Of a stretch of DNA of 64,000 nucleotides, positions 1-29,500 are shown piece after piece (the stretch's first letter is position 1; every line of letters starts with the position of its first letter). This stretch comes from Branchiostoma lanceolatum (lineage: Eukaryota; Chordata; Leptocardii; Amphioxiformes; Branchiostomatidae). Made by a program: the position numbers and the translations under genes. The notes beneath the pieces are model-generated. The model saw only the letters and a list, made by a program, of their open reading frames with translations. It did not search any database and was not told the origin of the DNA. The stretch is from assembly GCF_035083965.1 (NCBI RefSeq), contig NC_089723.1, forward strand, positions 35,781,193-35,845,192, given 5' to 3'.

Positions 1-512
1 TTTTATCTTTTCCTTACGGCCAAAAAATGACGGCCAAAAAATGACCAAGGCTGCTCGGGAGGCTAGCAAATAAAAGAAAAGAGGCATCGCGAACTTTTTG
101 TGGGAAGATTTCCTCAAGAAAGGTTGACCCAAATTACGCATCCGTCGATCGATACCATACACATGCTGCAAAATCACACCGGTCTTTTCATACATACCTT
201 TGGCTTACATGGCACCGCTGGACAATCAAAGGGCCCGCAGCAGTAATACAATACATGTTTACACTAGCCAGAAGTAGGTATTTACATAGCATCGGCGATT
301 GTTAAGTACAGGCTGGAGTAATCCATACTTGTACGGCGCATTCACAGATGTAGGTTCATTATTATTCGTGTATGTACAACACCCCACGGGGCTTAGAGGT
401 ACCCTGGTTGGCAGTGTATATGGGTGCTCGAGAGAAACGTCTCCTTTGTAATTTTGCCATCAATAGAATCGTATTTTCTTGTAAGCATTGATCTGGTCAT
501 ATACGTACCTGC

Positions 513-579
<67 letters not shown>

Positions 580-594
580 TGCGTGCGTGCGTGC

Positions 595-634
<40 letters not shown>

Positions 635-1000
635 TTTGTTCTTTTAGCGTCCCTCCACACAAACCCCAGTCGCACATAGCCGACCATGGCCTCCCGACCT
701 TCTCCAGACCACGGGTTGGGGAGTTGAGCCCATGTCACACATAGCCGAACATGGCCCTCTGACTTTCCCCAGACCATGCAAAGCGGCCTGCATGCCGATT
801 TGAGCTTTTCATGACTAAACGAAGGTTCAAACAGTGGCTGGGGCCTAGCAACAATAAAAACAAAGTGCCCGACATAGATCAGATTTAGAATAGATGGAAA
901 CATAGACGGCGCGAACCTCTACCTACAGATGGTCATGCGTTGTCACATTATTCATTATTTTTCTATGCCTAGTTGTCAGTAACTGACCTTTCCCTAGCCA
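1..1000. other. Intergenic, no gene seen
   Basis: I find no exon with convincing splice sites or a recognisable protein here. The main content is a microsatellite at about 515-629 followed by low-complexity flank. The long open frames across it encode only Thr-His, Cys-Val or similar dipeptide repeats. Confidence 0.6.
515..629. repeat. (GT)n / (GC-GT) microsatellite
   Basis: A GT dinucleotide run of more than 100 bp is interrupted in the middle by GCGT/GTGC variants. It is simple sequence and explains all overlapping open frames on both strands. Confidence 0.95.
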
Positions 1001-1017
1001 TCAAACCCCACATTCTG

Positions 1018-1255
1018 TATCTATATCTGTATCTGTATCTAATAGCCGGTACAACCGCCATTAGGCGTAACACACCAGCTCGCAGGCACGCGGCGCGGAG
1101 CAGCTGGTTATATTACACCGAACGGTCTGTTACATCTAGTCTTTGCATATCTGACTGCAACCGTACGCGTTCATTAAAGCTACTAAGTGAAGATGCTCCT
1201 ACAGTACTTGATGACAACGAGTTCCATTCTACTATGGTTCTCGGAAAATACGTTA
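1018..1255 (-). mobile_element. LINE-type retrotransposon, truncated 3' end
   Basis: Read on the minus strand from about 1241, the frame contains an R-T-I-V-E-W-N-S-L motif typical of the C-terminal end of non-LTR reverse transcriptase ORFs. It is followed by a 3' UTR with 'GCTGGTGTGTTACGCC' and a tail of (ACAGAT)n-like hexamers at 1018-1040. The same motif, UTR and tail occur at 28,379-28,600 on the plus strand, and the tail alone at about 16,545-16,600. It is a 5'-truncated, dead copy. Confidence 0.7.
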
Positions 1256-1469
1256 GTGTCGTAAATAAAGAAACGTATTGTAGACTAGCAATGGAGGTTA
1301 GACTTCGTCACTTGTACATGTATCTAATGTTTGCCTTATATTTCATGTTTGTCATTAATTGTTGTCAACTTGCAATTAGCCTACGGGCATGAATTTGCAC
1401 TAAACTTATCAAACCTGTTGGCAGAATGGCGAACATACATATTTCATACCACAAGATTTCCCGGTGACG

Positions 1470-1860
1470 TGGTCGCTCAGTAATCCGGCATTACACCCTG
1501 TAATCCGTTAATCCGGAATTACACAAACGCGCGTAGAAGCTTGAGACGGAAACAGATGACACTCCAGTTTATCATCACCCATTTGTTATACAATCCTCTC
1601 AGAACTTGGCGTGGACTCTCTGTAATCCGGAATTACTCTGTGCAGTTTACTAATCCGACATGCATTACACAAACGCGAGTAGAATTAGAACAGATGACAC
1701 CGTCAGTTTATCATCACACATTTGCTACTTAAACCTTTGTAATCCGGTAATCCGGCATTACAGTCTGTCATCCGGTAATCCGGAATGACACAAACGCCAG
1801 TAGAAGCTTGAGTCGAAACAGATGAAACTCCAGTTTATCATCACACTTTATATATCTTCT
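1470..1860. repeat. Tandem repeat, about 130-bp unit, three degenerate copies
   Basis: Each unit contains 'TAATCCGG..ATTACAC', then 'AAACGC..GTAGAA', then 'CAGTTTATCATCAC'. The last motif starts at 1565, 1704 and 1831, giving periods of 139 and 127 bp. Short TAATCCGG inverted motifs sit inside each unit. No coding potential is seen. Confidence 0.8.
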
Positions 1861-1908
1861 CAGAACTTCCCGGGCCGTTAACTTCAAAACTAACCAACCA
1901 CGTTCGAT

Positions 1909-2016
1909 CTAATCTCCAAGCAGATCTATCGGTGGCAAGACAGTGCCAAAAGGGTCAACCAGTATACGAATCAAAAGCCACCCGTGGTTGGCCCTTTTGC
2001 TTAATTGGGGATTAGT
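1909..2016. mobile_element. Small MITE-like inverted-repeat element
   Basis: The left end has TAATCTCCAAGCAG and an internal AAAAGGGTCAACCA. The right end carries the imperfect reverse complement (GGTTGGCCCTTTTG and GGGGATTAG). Its CTCCAAGCAGAT...GGTGGCAAG...CAG start resembles elements at 22,421-22,761 and 53,049-53,170, so it is probably the same loose family. Confidence 0.6.
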
Positions 2017-3105
2017 TCAATCGATTGTTATACACGCGCACATCCGTGATGCATGTGTATCGTGTTGATCTATTTCAAGCACCAATAAATCGTTTGTTCT
2101 TCATCGATATTGTCAATTTACGTATCTCTTTATACATTTGCACACTCCTAATCTAATGTTTTCATATTTTTGTCATCTTAATGTTAACGTTAACCACATC
2201 TCTAACATACATGTATTTCTACATATTTTGACTGTCGCGAAGAAAAGAGGTCTCAACCTAGTACCTCTGAAGGGATTTCAGACGATTTCTTTACGCACAA
2301 CTGAGTTTGTACATGCATGAAATATTGGCCACGAGGGTAATGATTACTACCAATGTACGTCACAGTTTGCTACGGCTAAGTCAAAGTCCTGTAGGAATAG
2401 ATGTACCCGTTCAAAGCGGTGCTCGGTTGTTTGGTAATTCAGTTGAAAATTGTGCAGTTTGCATGGCCTTGGATAAACATAGTGTGTGTGTGTGGGGGGG
2501 GTAATTATAACATTTTTGATACAGAATCTCTCCGTATCTTTTCGGGTATTGCTACAATGTATACCAGACTGAAATGCAACAATGGTAGAATATGGGTGAA
2601 ATCAAGCATGCACTCGTATTAGTTCAAGCTATTAGCTCCGTTGCTTCCCCACACCATGAACAGGTGGATATCGCTGGTAGCCGCTCAATGGCGACACCTA
2701 GCGGTATTTGTCGGCCGTGCATCAACAAAACTACGCTCGCGCTATTTTAGGCAGCACTAAATGCGATCATGATACATTTCCGTACATACCGTCACATAAG
2801 TCGTAGCTTGTTAGAAAAACATCTTTCCACGTGTAGATTTTTAGCAAAACGTTAAACGAAACGCTTATTCAGAACCTGTTTTATACCCTGGTTTGCTGAG
2901 CTTCATGTAACTAACGTTACTTGTTAAAAAAAACACGATGCATATAAATATATAAAAATATATATACTAACCACGAAATAGTAGCTGTTCAACATACGAT
3001 AGGCATTATTGTAATGATTATTTTTATTTCATGTGTTTTTTCTGCAGAAATTAACATGAAAACCGTGATGACGAAGATTTGTACCTGCACCACGTGACTA
3101 CCACC
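2017..3105. other. 5' flank of the choline-transporter-like gene
   Basis: No coding exon is recognised. An A/T-rich block with TATAAATATATAAAA at about 2,943-2,958 lies roughly 150 bp upstream of the first candidate start codon. It could serve as a core promoter element, but it is also plain low-complexity sequence. Confidence 0.4.
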
Positions 3106-20020
<16,915 letters not shown>

Positions 20021-20107
20021 AGACAATTGGGATCGACAATCTAGAGAAATATGCAAGAAAGCAGATCTCACGATATGTAATCATTCTTTGTGAAGCCTTA
20101 AAATGAA

Positions 20108-20210
20108 CACGAGAGAGCGGTTCGCGCCATATCAAGAAACAACAGAAACAACAACAGGGATATGATAAGGAAGAATATCAATAAAGAAATTGGATTAACA
20201 ATCTAAAGAA
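20108..20210 (+). pseudogene. Duplicate of the CTL terminal-exon end in the 3' flank
   Basis: GAGAGAGCnnTnCGCGCCA, AAGAAACAACA, the CAACAACAGGGATATGA block, the GAATATnAATAAAG block and ACAATCTA repeat 19,935-20,045 in the same order, about 175 bp later. It is non-coding here because it follows the stop codon at 20,018-20,020. A further partial echo (ATGGGCAAGAAAGC, GATATGAAAT) follows at about 20,307. Confidence 0.8.
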
Positions 20211-20215
20211 ATGTA

Positions 20216-20290
20216 GCCATCCTTTTTAGCTTTCGTCCGCTCTCTTAGCCAAGCAACAGAGAGACCGCGGAGTAAAGCTAAAAAGATGGC
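20216..20290. repeat. 75-bp inverted repeat (hairpin)
   Basis: GCCATCCTTTTTAGCTTT at the left pairs with AAAGCTAAAAAGATGGC at the right, with a GCTCTCT/AGAGAC inner pair. It is probably a miniature fold-back element in the CTL 3' flank. Confidence 0.75.
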
Positions 20291-22420
20291 ATTCAGCCTA
20301 AAAGAAATGGGCAAGAAAGCAAACCCCCTGATATGAAATTATTCTATGTCCTTTTAACAACTATTGTAAATGTATTTCACGTCTTTAATGAAGTTGACAT
20401 AATTGCTGTAGATACATGTACATGCAAATAGTTTTACGATTTTGATGATATTCATTTTAGTGTGCATGAAATTGTATGTTTTTGTGTACTATAGAATTCT
20501 AACCAAACCAAACAATTACTAGAATACTCACCAGTGTTTTTCAGTAATGTGCCTTATGCTTGCAATTTTTGGATCAACACCGTACAGCCTTATAAAACCA
20601 CAACCAGACGTGGTATCAAAATAGAGTGGATCATTCTACTGTGTACTTTGTAAATAGATTCAGAGGGTTATTGAAGATTTGCACTAAAGAAATGAAATGC
20701 TGGCATTTTCATCATTTCGTCTAGAAATGTTTTAGAATCGTCACACAAATGTATGTAATGTTTTATGTGGCAGAAACCAGTTACAGAGATTTTAAAAGAA
20801 ACGCCAAAACCAAACTGCCATTAAATGTATTGCATATTACTCGTACAAACGATGCATACAAAATGAAGTTGACAATCATTCAACCCAAATAAAACACATG
20901 GCAAACAAGAGTTTCGAGGGTCTCATAATTCCGTCTTGTTGAATTGTAGTTCATTGACTATGCAAATGAGGTTTTGAATAACATACGATGTCCATTGACT
21001 ACTTCGTGTCACTCTGTAAATGTGATCAACATATGCAAAATATCCTGAATCAAAAAACTGCAAATTGCCAACACAAAAATTGGACCCACATTTTCAACTG
21101 ATCAGCTCCAGTCTATTTGTCAAGGAATGGACAATCCACTGCTTCTGTGACGTAATTTTATGCAGATATATATATATATATATATTTTTTTTTTGGTTAT
21201 TGGCAGGTCAAATTTGATTCAGGATGACTTCTATCAAACAGATGAACTGTCAAGTAAAAATTCAAAATATGTGACTGTGAAAACACAGACGAAAAACATA
21301 AGCTCCTCGTGAATTGGAAGGGTATTCCGAAGACATCATGACCTGTAATTTGTCAGATGTCACACAAGGCTGATAAGTCACTAATTCTGGCAACTCTGAC
21401 CTTTAACTCCTGTCGTTCTGGCAACTCTGACATTTACTTCCTTTCCCTCGAGGCCTCTGCAGTGTTAGCGACTATGAAAAATAAACAATGTGGAAACACA
21501 AACATTCGCCCAAAAGCAATACCTCAGTTCAGGAAGTAAATAATTACAAACACAAACATTCACCCAAAAGCAATACCTCAGTTCAGGAAGTAAATAAAGA
21601 CAGAGACACGATATTCCTGTACATTAGATCTTTGCACTCTTTACAGAACAATATTAATTCCACAACGTAAACGTTGTATCTGGTGCGTGTAGCAAAGTTA
21701 AGCTGCCGAAAAATGTCTAGAAGGTAAATAAATGATCTAGAAGGTAATGTCAGGGTGGTAATTAGGCAGCTACGTACATGGAGGATGATTAACAGGAGTG
21801 ATTAGCAAGAACAGATTGTCAGGTTCGATAATGTCTGTATTTAGAACATATTGTCCCTGCCATATGTGGAAACTCCACCTGAAAATTCTGTAATGTTTCC
21901 TGAACACATAAGACCAGTTGCGCAAGATTATAAAAGTTGCGTGTTTGCTACATTTGTGAAGTTGGGGACAATACTATTTCTGTATCTGACCTCCACAACA
22001 TCATGGCAGAATAGACCGATCCCAAAGCCACGCCCCCTGTTCGATTTCGAACACCTCCGTCAAAAACAGGGTTTGACGGACCAAACATGGCCGCCGCGGC
22101 TAGATTGAAAATAATGCCACTGAGTTCGGTTTAGCTTTTGTGTCACTGAAACCCTTTCAGAGCGGGCCAAATAAGAATGCTATGTCTTCTTTGTTGAAGG
22201 CTGTATCCACCGGGTAGAGTTGTTTAAGGAGGGGGTAGGTGAATAGAACAGGGGGTTCTATGGGTCTTCTATTCGTTCGATATGGTTTTCGACAGGATCG
22301 GTTTATTGTTCCCTCCCCTCACCATAATACTGGTGAGATAGACCCCCCTCCACTCCACACCACATTTAGCTGCATATACATGGTACATGTAGTTGCAACT
22401 CATTCACTTGCATGTTTTAA

Positions 22421-22761
22421 TCAAGCAGATCTAACGGTGGCAAGGCAGAATCCAAAGGGTCAACCAGTTATCCAATAGGTGGCCTATTCACCCCGACCAA
22501 TCAATCCACGTGTATCGCATTGAAACTCAGATTCGTATCAGCCATTTCCCGACAAATCCCTTTCTAACTTGCGTTAACGACTCCATCTGACCAAACAAAC
22601 TCGCCAGTGAGATGGTGGAGGGTGTCAGCTTTCCAAAGATGTTTTCAGATTGACAATTTTGGCACTTTGGAAGTGATTGAAAGTGACCGCGATTTAACGT
22701 TTAGAGAAAAGTAGTAGAAACTAACTTGTGATACTGCCTTGCCACCATTAGATCTACTTGG
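22421..22761. mobile_element. MITE, about 340 bp, with about 27-bp terminal inverted repeats
   Basis: CAAGCAGATCTAACGGTGG then CAAGGCAG on the left. CTGCCTTGCCACC then ATTAGATCTACTTG on the right is the near-exact complement. It contains no open frame of note and is related in its terminus to 1909-2016. Confidence 0.75.
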
Positions 22762-23836
22762 ATATAAGGAAGAGAATGCCTCTCTTTCTGTAAGCAGACT
22801 AGTTACTCAAAATATCATATTTACTTAACAATCCAAAAATCGTTACATACTGCAAGGTACTGCCTTTACAATGGCTACAATTATTGACCGCTTTTTGCTC
22901 AGGAGTAAAATTTTCCTTTTCTTCTTCGAATAAGTTATCTGAGGAACCAACGTCACAAAATTATGAGTTGCTTGTCAGTTAATGTAATTACAACAAATGA
23001 CCATGGTCCCCAATCACCCCAACCTCTTTAGATAAATTTGCTATAGAAATATCCCCCAAAAGGAACTTCACTCTTTCAGTACATTTATGAAGTTCCTTTC
23101 TTTTTAAAACACATCTAAACATAACAAAAAATCTTATCCACCCCAAAGTAAAAATATCATGTTTTCAACTGTAAAAAAAAAAAAACTATTTATTTGCACA
23201 ACACATGCACGGACAGAAAAATGAATTGAAAGTATGGTAGACTGATACAATACTGTATACCATATATTTGTCTATTTTTGTCATCTATTGTATCAAAGCT
23301 TTATCAATTTACAGATATCATTTTACACTTGAGCAGCTGAGCACATATTTAAACACACCTCTTTAATTCTAGCTGCTAAATCACCTGGATTGCAAAAACA
23401 AATGTGTACCATGAAATTTCAAAAGCATCCCGCGATATAATATTTCATCATTATTGTGGTGGGAGGAAAATAATTTTAACCTGTACTGTAGATCAGTTGG
23501 TTTCTTGCCGATCAACCAATCACAGCACTTAAAAAGTTTAAAGACAACATACTAACAATGTTACAAGCCATCTGATTGGCTATAACAAAACACCTGGCTG
23601 ACATTGAGACCAGCTATAGCATAGACTAAACAATAAGGTGGTTCAAAGTCTAAACTGTGCATGTGCAGTGAGAAGCATTGTGGGTTATATCTGAAAGGTG
23701 AAGGCCCCTAACTTTTAACAGTTCTTGTCTAAACCATGTGTTTATTTAGTTTATGTCTCAGCAGCCTCAAACTTTGACAATTTACTATCCATTATGCATC
23801 TCACTACACATGAGCAGTTTAAAACATGAACCAGCT

Positions 23837-24177
23837 TACTCTCCAAGCAGAGGTTTAGCTCCGGCTTGTTTTTGACGTATTTTAGGCATTTTTTTATGAC
23901 AGAATAGAAAGCCCAACAAAAACGCCTAAAACACTGTAAATGCATTAAACTTTGCATGGTTTTAATTCCACGGTAGGCAGAAAGTGGAGCGTTTGCGGTG
24001 GTTTTGTGTTTACGTTTGAGTCAGTAGCGCTACAGTCATATATAGGTGGGCAAAAAGTTTCGCGGTGGTTTTAAGTTCGGGGTAAAGAGTTCACCGCTAA
24101 CATAAAAACACTACAAATATTTCTGCATTTACAGTATGTTGAAAACAAGCCAGAACTGAACCTCTGCTTGGAGAGTA
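23837..24177. mobile_element. MITE (TACTCTCCAAGCAGAGG family), interrupted by a second MITE
   Basis: The left end TACTCTCCAAGCAGAGG and right end CCTCTGCTTGGAGAGTA are exact complements, and the homology continues inward (TTCnGCTTGTTTT). A second, uninterrupted 120-bp member sits at 35,774-35,893 with the same TTTTTGACGT.TTTTAGGCATTTTT core. The extra 203 bp here is another element (23,933-24,135). Confidence 0.85.
23933..24135. mobile_element. Inner MITE (ACTGTAAATGC...GCATTTACAGT family)
   Basis: An 11-bp exact terminal inverted repeat encloses GCGGTGGTTTT-type internal motifs. A second copy with the same order of motifs is at 36,200-36,358, and a short fragment at 8958-8984. Its position inside a different MITE gives a relative age. 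Confidence 0.85.
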
Positions 24178-24450
24178 GAACCGACTTATGAGTTCTGCTA
24201 CATCATATCTACAACTAAAACAAGATATATATATACATGTACAAAAACTGAGGGATGATCACTTCCTCAGCTTTTAGGGTACAATAGAAAGTAGGTGCAA
24301 TCTCTTGAGGTTTTCTTGAAATAATTCTATTTTTTGTCTCCCTCTTTACAGACTAGGTACAGTACTAGTGCAGCATTGGATGAGAGGTGCACACCGGGTA
24401 ATGCACTTGAGGTGACAAGTTCTCGGTTGAGATCTTGGCAGGAAGCAACA

Positions 24451-26467
24451 TCATACTGAATCATCTGGGGAAATAAAATAAAAATCACACACAGGGAGTT
24501 AGAACAAAACAGATAGAAGCATATAGTGTAAATTAATGATGCATACCACTAACCAGCACAGTACTGTAAAAATCATTATTTACTGGTCCAAAATACTGGA
24601 ACATGAATGTAGCTGTACTGTACCTAAAAAGATATACACTCAAGCATCAAGTTCTTGACTTATTACTAAAACGTATTATTTTACCACAAAGATGAAAATT
24701 TCACGCTGAAAAAAGATGTAAACATTGAATGGGCATTGAATTCAGCACCGTCTTTGATTTGAGATCCTTTCGAAAGCGTGAGTGTGTGAGTGAGTGAGCG
24801 AGTGAGTGAGTTCTGACTTAAACAGTTAACTCTATAGGAACTGAGAAACAAAGACTGTGAGGGGAAATTCGAGTCAACATCAATCACAGTGGGAAACACA
24901 CATTTTCAATAGTGAAATCTTACATATCATACTAACTCACCATGATACCACCATTTTGTCTTCTTAGGATTTTTGCTACATGTTCGCACATAAAAGTTGT
25001 TGTCTGGTGGTCGTTTCTGTCAAAAATCAATAAGGAGTTAAGATTCTCAAAGATGCTACAACTGAATTTCAGCTTCAAAATTACAACACTTAGAGGAACA
25101 TCCAACTGTTGCTAAATCTAACATGAAGATATAAGGTATTATCAATTTTTTTTCTGTGTTCACCCAGGTCTTTTATTTCATTGTTGAAAGCTAAAATAGA
25201 CTTGGGAAAAGAAACACAAGTTCCAACTCACCTTTTCCTTACAACTGCTAAGCATGCTAATGATTGACAGGCATGCAGACTTGGACAGACAGCGTTGTAT
25301 TTCCAGTTTATATGACTTCTATCTACCAGGATGGCATTGTGTCTGGGACCACGTCTCCAGTGCGACTGACTTTCAATGCATCTTTCATTTCATGGTTGAA
25401 AACCGTATAAAGAATTGGGAAAAGAAGCAAGCATTTCAACTCACCTTTTCCTTACAACTGCTAAGCATGCTAATGATTGACAGGCACACGGACTGGACCG
25501 ACAGCGCGGGGGACCAGTCCTCTGTCAGGATGGACAGACAGATGTGTCCGTTACTGTACACATGGGGGTGGACCGGGATGTTTGGACCTGTGAACACGAC
25601 CTGGAACACAACAACAACAAAACAGTCATGAATAGTTTCATCAGGTAAGACATGGAGGGTCGTGTGGCATAATGGCAGAGTGTTGGACTCAGAACCAAGG
25701 GTTCCTGGGTTCGAATCCTGTCATGTTACGGATCTTGTGCTTTTTGGAAAGGCACTTTACACGACCTTCCTCACTTCACTTGGGTGGCAATGAGTGCCAA
25801 GCTTCGGTTAGGGACGTCCCTTGTTAAATGGAGGTCCAATGTTCAAGGATAGCCATACCTCGAGCATGTTAAAGAACCCACCACACTTATCGAAAAGAGT
25901 AGGGGTCCTTCCCAGTACAGTGTGAGTGCATCAAACCTTACTGTTTTGTGTATGTCTTACATACCGTGCTTTAAGTTCTCAACTTTGTGAGGTTCAGCAC
26001 GTAATAACGAAAAAAAAAAGAGTCACTTGATAAAAAAACTCATAAACACATCAGCAGTGACAGACCACATCATAAGAAACAACTCATGTAATACTAGACT
26101 GGGAAGGGGCCAAGGTGATAGAAGGAGAGGACAATAGATGCACCCATTGGATAAAGGAGGCTGTATGGATCAGGAAATCTACTCGTTGTGAAATGCGAAC
26201 CGTGATGAGGAGGCATTAAAATTAGACTCAGCCATGTTCGGGACCGCATTCTTGAGAAGTAGATTAAATAGTTCCATCACTATTATTATAACTAATACAA
26301 TGTAGGTTTCCCCATTTTATACATCTTGGCAACGTGGAAATATTCATATTTCTAATGGCTTTAGATAAACCCTTGATTATTAAACACACCTGTACTTATA
26401 CCTACACTATTACTAAGAAGCGAGAAGAGGCCAAATTAATGTAATCATTAGACTAGTGCTAGCTTAT

Positions 26468-26507
<40 letters not shown>

Positions 26508-29500
26508 TTGCAAACTGTGATGTTTTCTGTTGTGACCTGTACTGAACCCAGTGGGTATGTGTGTGCAACAAAGGTCTTCATTCATTCATTATTGTTTCTT
26601 GACAACAATTATGTATGATACTATGGGTACTAGTATCGGTACACAGCCCTAACAAGGATCACGAAGTCCACAACTATCAAGTAAGTCACCTCTGTTATCA
26701 AAATACCATCATGTCATTACTGTTTGTATAATTATAACTATAACATTTAAGGCTGCTTGAACGAGGTGTGGTCTAAACACTCTGTTGGGCTTTGTTTTCT
26801 AGTAAAGGATACACTGACATGAGTTCATTCAGGGTATGAAGTTGTGATGACAATTTCCTTACCTGTGGAGAGTCAAAGGGATATCTTGGACCAAACTTAA
26901 ACAGCAGCTGAAACTTTTCCCCCTCGAACAGCGTGCCAGGTGCCCCGTCCATGTCTACTTGCCACCTACGGAATTGGAGCAAGAGAAGAAACACACACAT
27001 TCATCTATTGTCTGGCTTAAGGTATTTTCAACAAGCCAATTTATCCCAGCAACTACGTTTCAGGCCTCCCACCTAACAACTAAGCACCCCTAGAACTTAT
27101 CCATGACCCCTCCAAACAACACCGCCAACAGATCCCAGCTGGTATACAGACTGATCATACAATATAACACATTTTTAAAAACTTTTCTCGTTAATTATGC
27201 AAAGTACTTTGCCCAAAATCTAATCATCTTGAGATTTCCCACATACCCACCAACACACCAAATACGACAACAATCCATCTAGTCGTTCTCGACTTATCGT
27301 GTTCACTAACAGACACACAGACACGGCATTAAAATATAACCTTCTTGACGAAGGTAATGAAACAAGCACTGGAGAGACAAGGAGAATTCTGCAAGGGTTT
27401 GGGGGTGAAAGTACCTACTGTAGACAGTTAACTTCTTCTTCTTCTATCCCTCAGTTAGTCTAACTATTTTACTGCTGGGGCACCACCGAAGATGTGGCAA
27501 CCAGTTTTCTCCACCCTTCTTGGTCTTCTGTTTTTCTTAGCATTTCACTCAGTGCCATGCAATGTCATATTTTTAACAAAATTATTCAAACCCCCAAATT
27601 ATCAACATCCCCTGTAACTTATTATTTTTCTCAAGAATGAAATGAGCGGAATTTGGACTATTTAGAAAAACATTTAATATTTCAAGTGGTTGGTTGTAAA
27701 TCAAGAACAATTGTGGTTTGATCTCATTTGCAAAACATGTGTTTGACCTTAAATTCAAACCAGATCAAAAGATGATACCGATTATTCCTTGTAAAAGCAT
27801 GATTTATAGAACAAAACAACTTTTCACATAACAAAATCAGTGAAAAGATGTATAACCTTGTTGATAACTGTACGCTTCCTACTTACGTGCTGAGGGATTT
27901 GGTGACACTTGCTTCATCCACCCTGACCCCAGGAGGGGGATCCTTCTGTAGGGCCAGTAGCTCCTTCTGTAGGCGTTTCTATGGGAACAACCATGTGCAC
28001 AACAATGGTGAAAAAAGGGATTTCAACATGTCATGATAAACAAACTTCAGTCATCACTCTATCTACATCGATAAAGGTTAAACATCCATGTAATATGATA
28101 CGCCAAATAGCAGTTACGATACTAAACCAACTGGATATGACTTTGGAAACACTCAGACATTTCATGTCGCATCCACTACTTTTCGTCAGTGACACTGCGT
28201 GCAATGCAAACTCTGCTGTCCAAGACTGTAACTGCCCCTCCCTACAGAATAGCATATTACTCAAGTAGGCTGACAAATATTGTGTGGGCTGCTATAAGTG
28301 TGATATAATCAGCCTACAATCTATTCATGACTCCAATCAAAACAGGATTCAGGTGTTCAATTTTTTTTTTCTTTTCCTAGAACTATCATAGAGTGGAACT
28401 CATTGCCACCAAGTGCAATAAGGACATTTCTAATGGATAGCTTTTGAACAATGCGTGCAGCTAGATGTGCAAATTTGATGTGACAGGTCATTAGTATATC
28501 CAGCTGCTGACGCACGGCGGTCGCTGCGTGCCTGTGAAGCTGGTGTGTAACAATACGCCGAAGGCCGACGGCTATACAGAAACAGAATAAAATGGAATAA
28601 TTCTTGTATGAATGAGAGATTATAAAATGAAGACATGTAAACACAACTGCAGCAGAGGTGATTCCTATGAATATGATTGATAAAGTATAAGTTGGATACT
28701 AAGAATGGTTGAATAGTCACTGTTTGTGTTTCTGTATACTTCTAATGGAAGTACATCTAAAATGTCATCCTTATGCTAATAGACCAGCTTGACATGGCTG
28801 GGCTGTTATTTCTATACTAGTAGTTTATTTTTCTGGACACTTCTAAATAATGGAAGTACAATGTACATCTAAAATGTCATCCTTATTGCTAATAGACCAG
28901 CTTGACATGGCTGGGTTGTTATTCTTATAGTTTATTTTTCTGGACACTTCTAAATAATGGAAGTACATCTAAAACACATCTTTATTGCCATCCTTATTGC
29001 AACTTTGACGCATTGATAGTTGTAATAGATTAGACTGCCATGGCCCCGTTGTGTTTATGGTTTATCAATGTTTTCTTTAGGCTGCCCTCAAGCACTCAAA
29101 TGTTTTCACTGCAAACCAACCATGCGTTCCATTTGCTGTGTCTGCCTATGGCAACAATGGAATGTAATTTGTAATATGCTTGACTTGCTTCATGTTTATA
29201 TTATTCATAGATCACTTTAATTCATGCTTTTCAAAACAACTTAATATTGAATTTTCACTTCAGCTGCACAGTACAGATATCAGATACATTGAGTAACCTA
29301 TAACCTAGGGCATGCACAAACTAGTAGTTTACCATATTGTGGTGCCATAAAATAGATCTTGTTCATATTCCTCGAAAAAGAACAAACTATACTTGAATTA
29401 TTTGAGTTTTGGAAACTGTTTTGTTCTGACTTGAACAGATACCAGTATTGAGGATAAATCTATCACATTACTAGTAACCTGCCTCTATGTTACATGTATA

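Larger units (their letters stand above)
20021..24450. other. Intergenic region between CTL and UBE2W
   Basis: No gene is seen. It contains a duplicate of the CTL terminal exon end, a 75-bp hairpin, a 57-bp tandem repeat (about 21,483-21,600), A/T simple sequence (about 21,168-21,192), a MITE at 22,421-22,761 and the nested MITE pair at 23,837-24,177. Most of the 3' UTR of CTL and of UBE2W must lie in it. Confidence 0.6.

Noticed and set aside
393-903. Open frames on both strands rich in Thr-His, Cys-Val or Ala-Arg repeats
   Set aside because: They are translations of the (GT)n microsatellite with short unique flanks. There are no splice sites or family motifs.
1470-1860. CRISPR-like array of regularly spaced repeats
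   Set aside because: The units are about 130 bp, degenerate and without constant short repeats and unique spacers. The window is eukaryotic.
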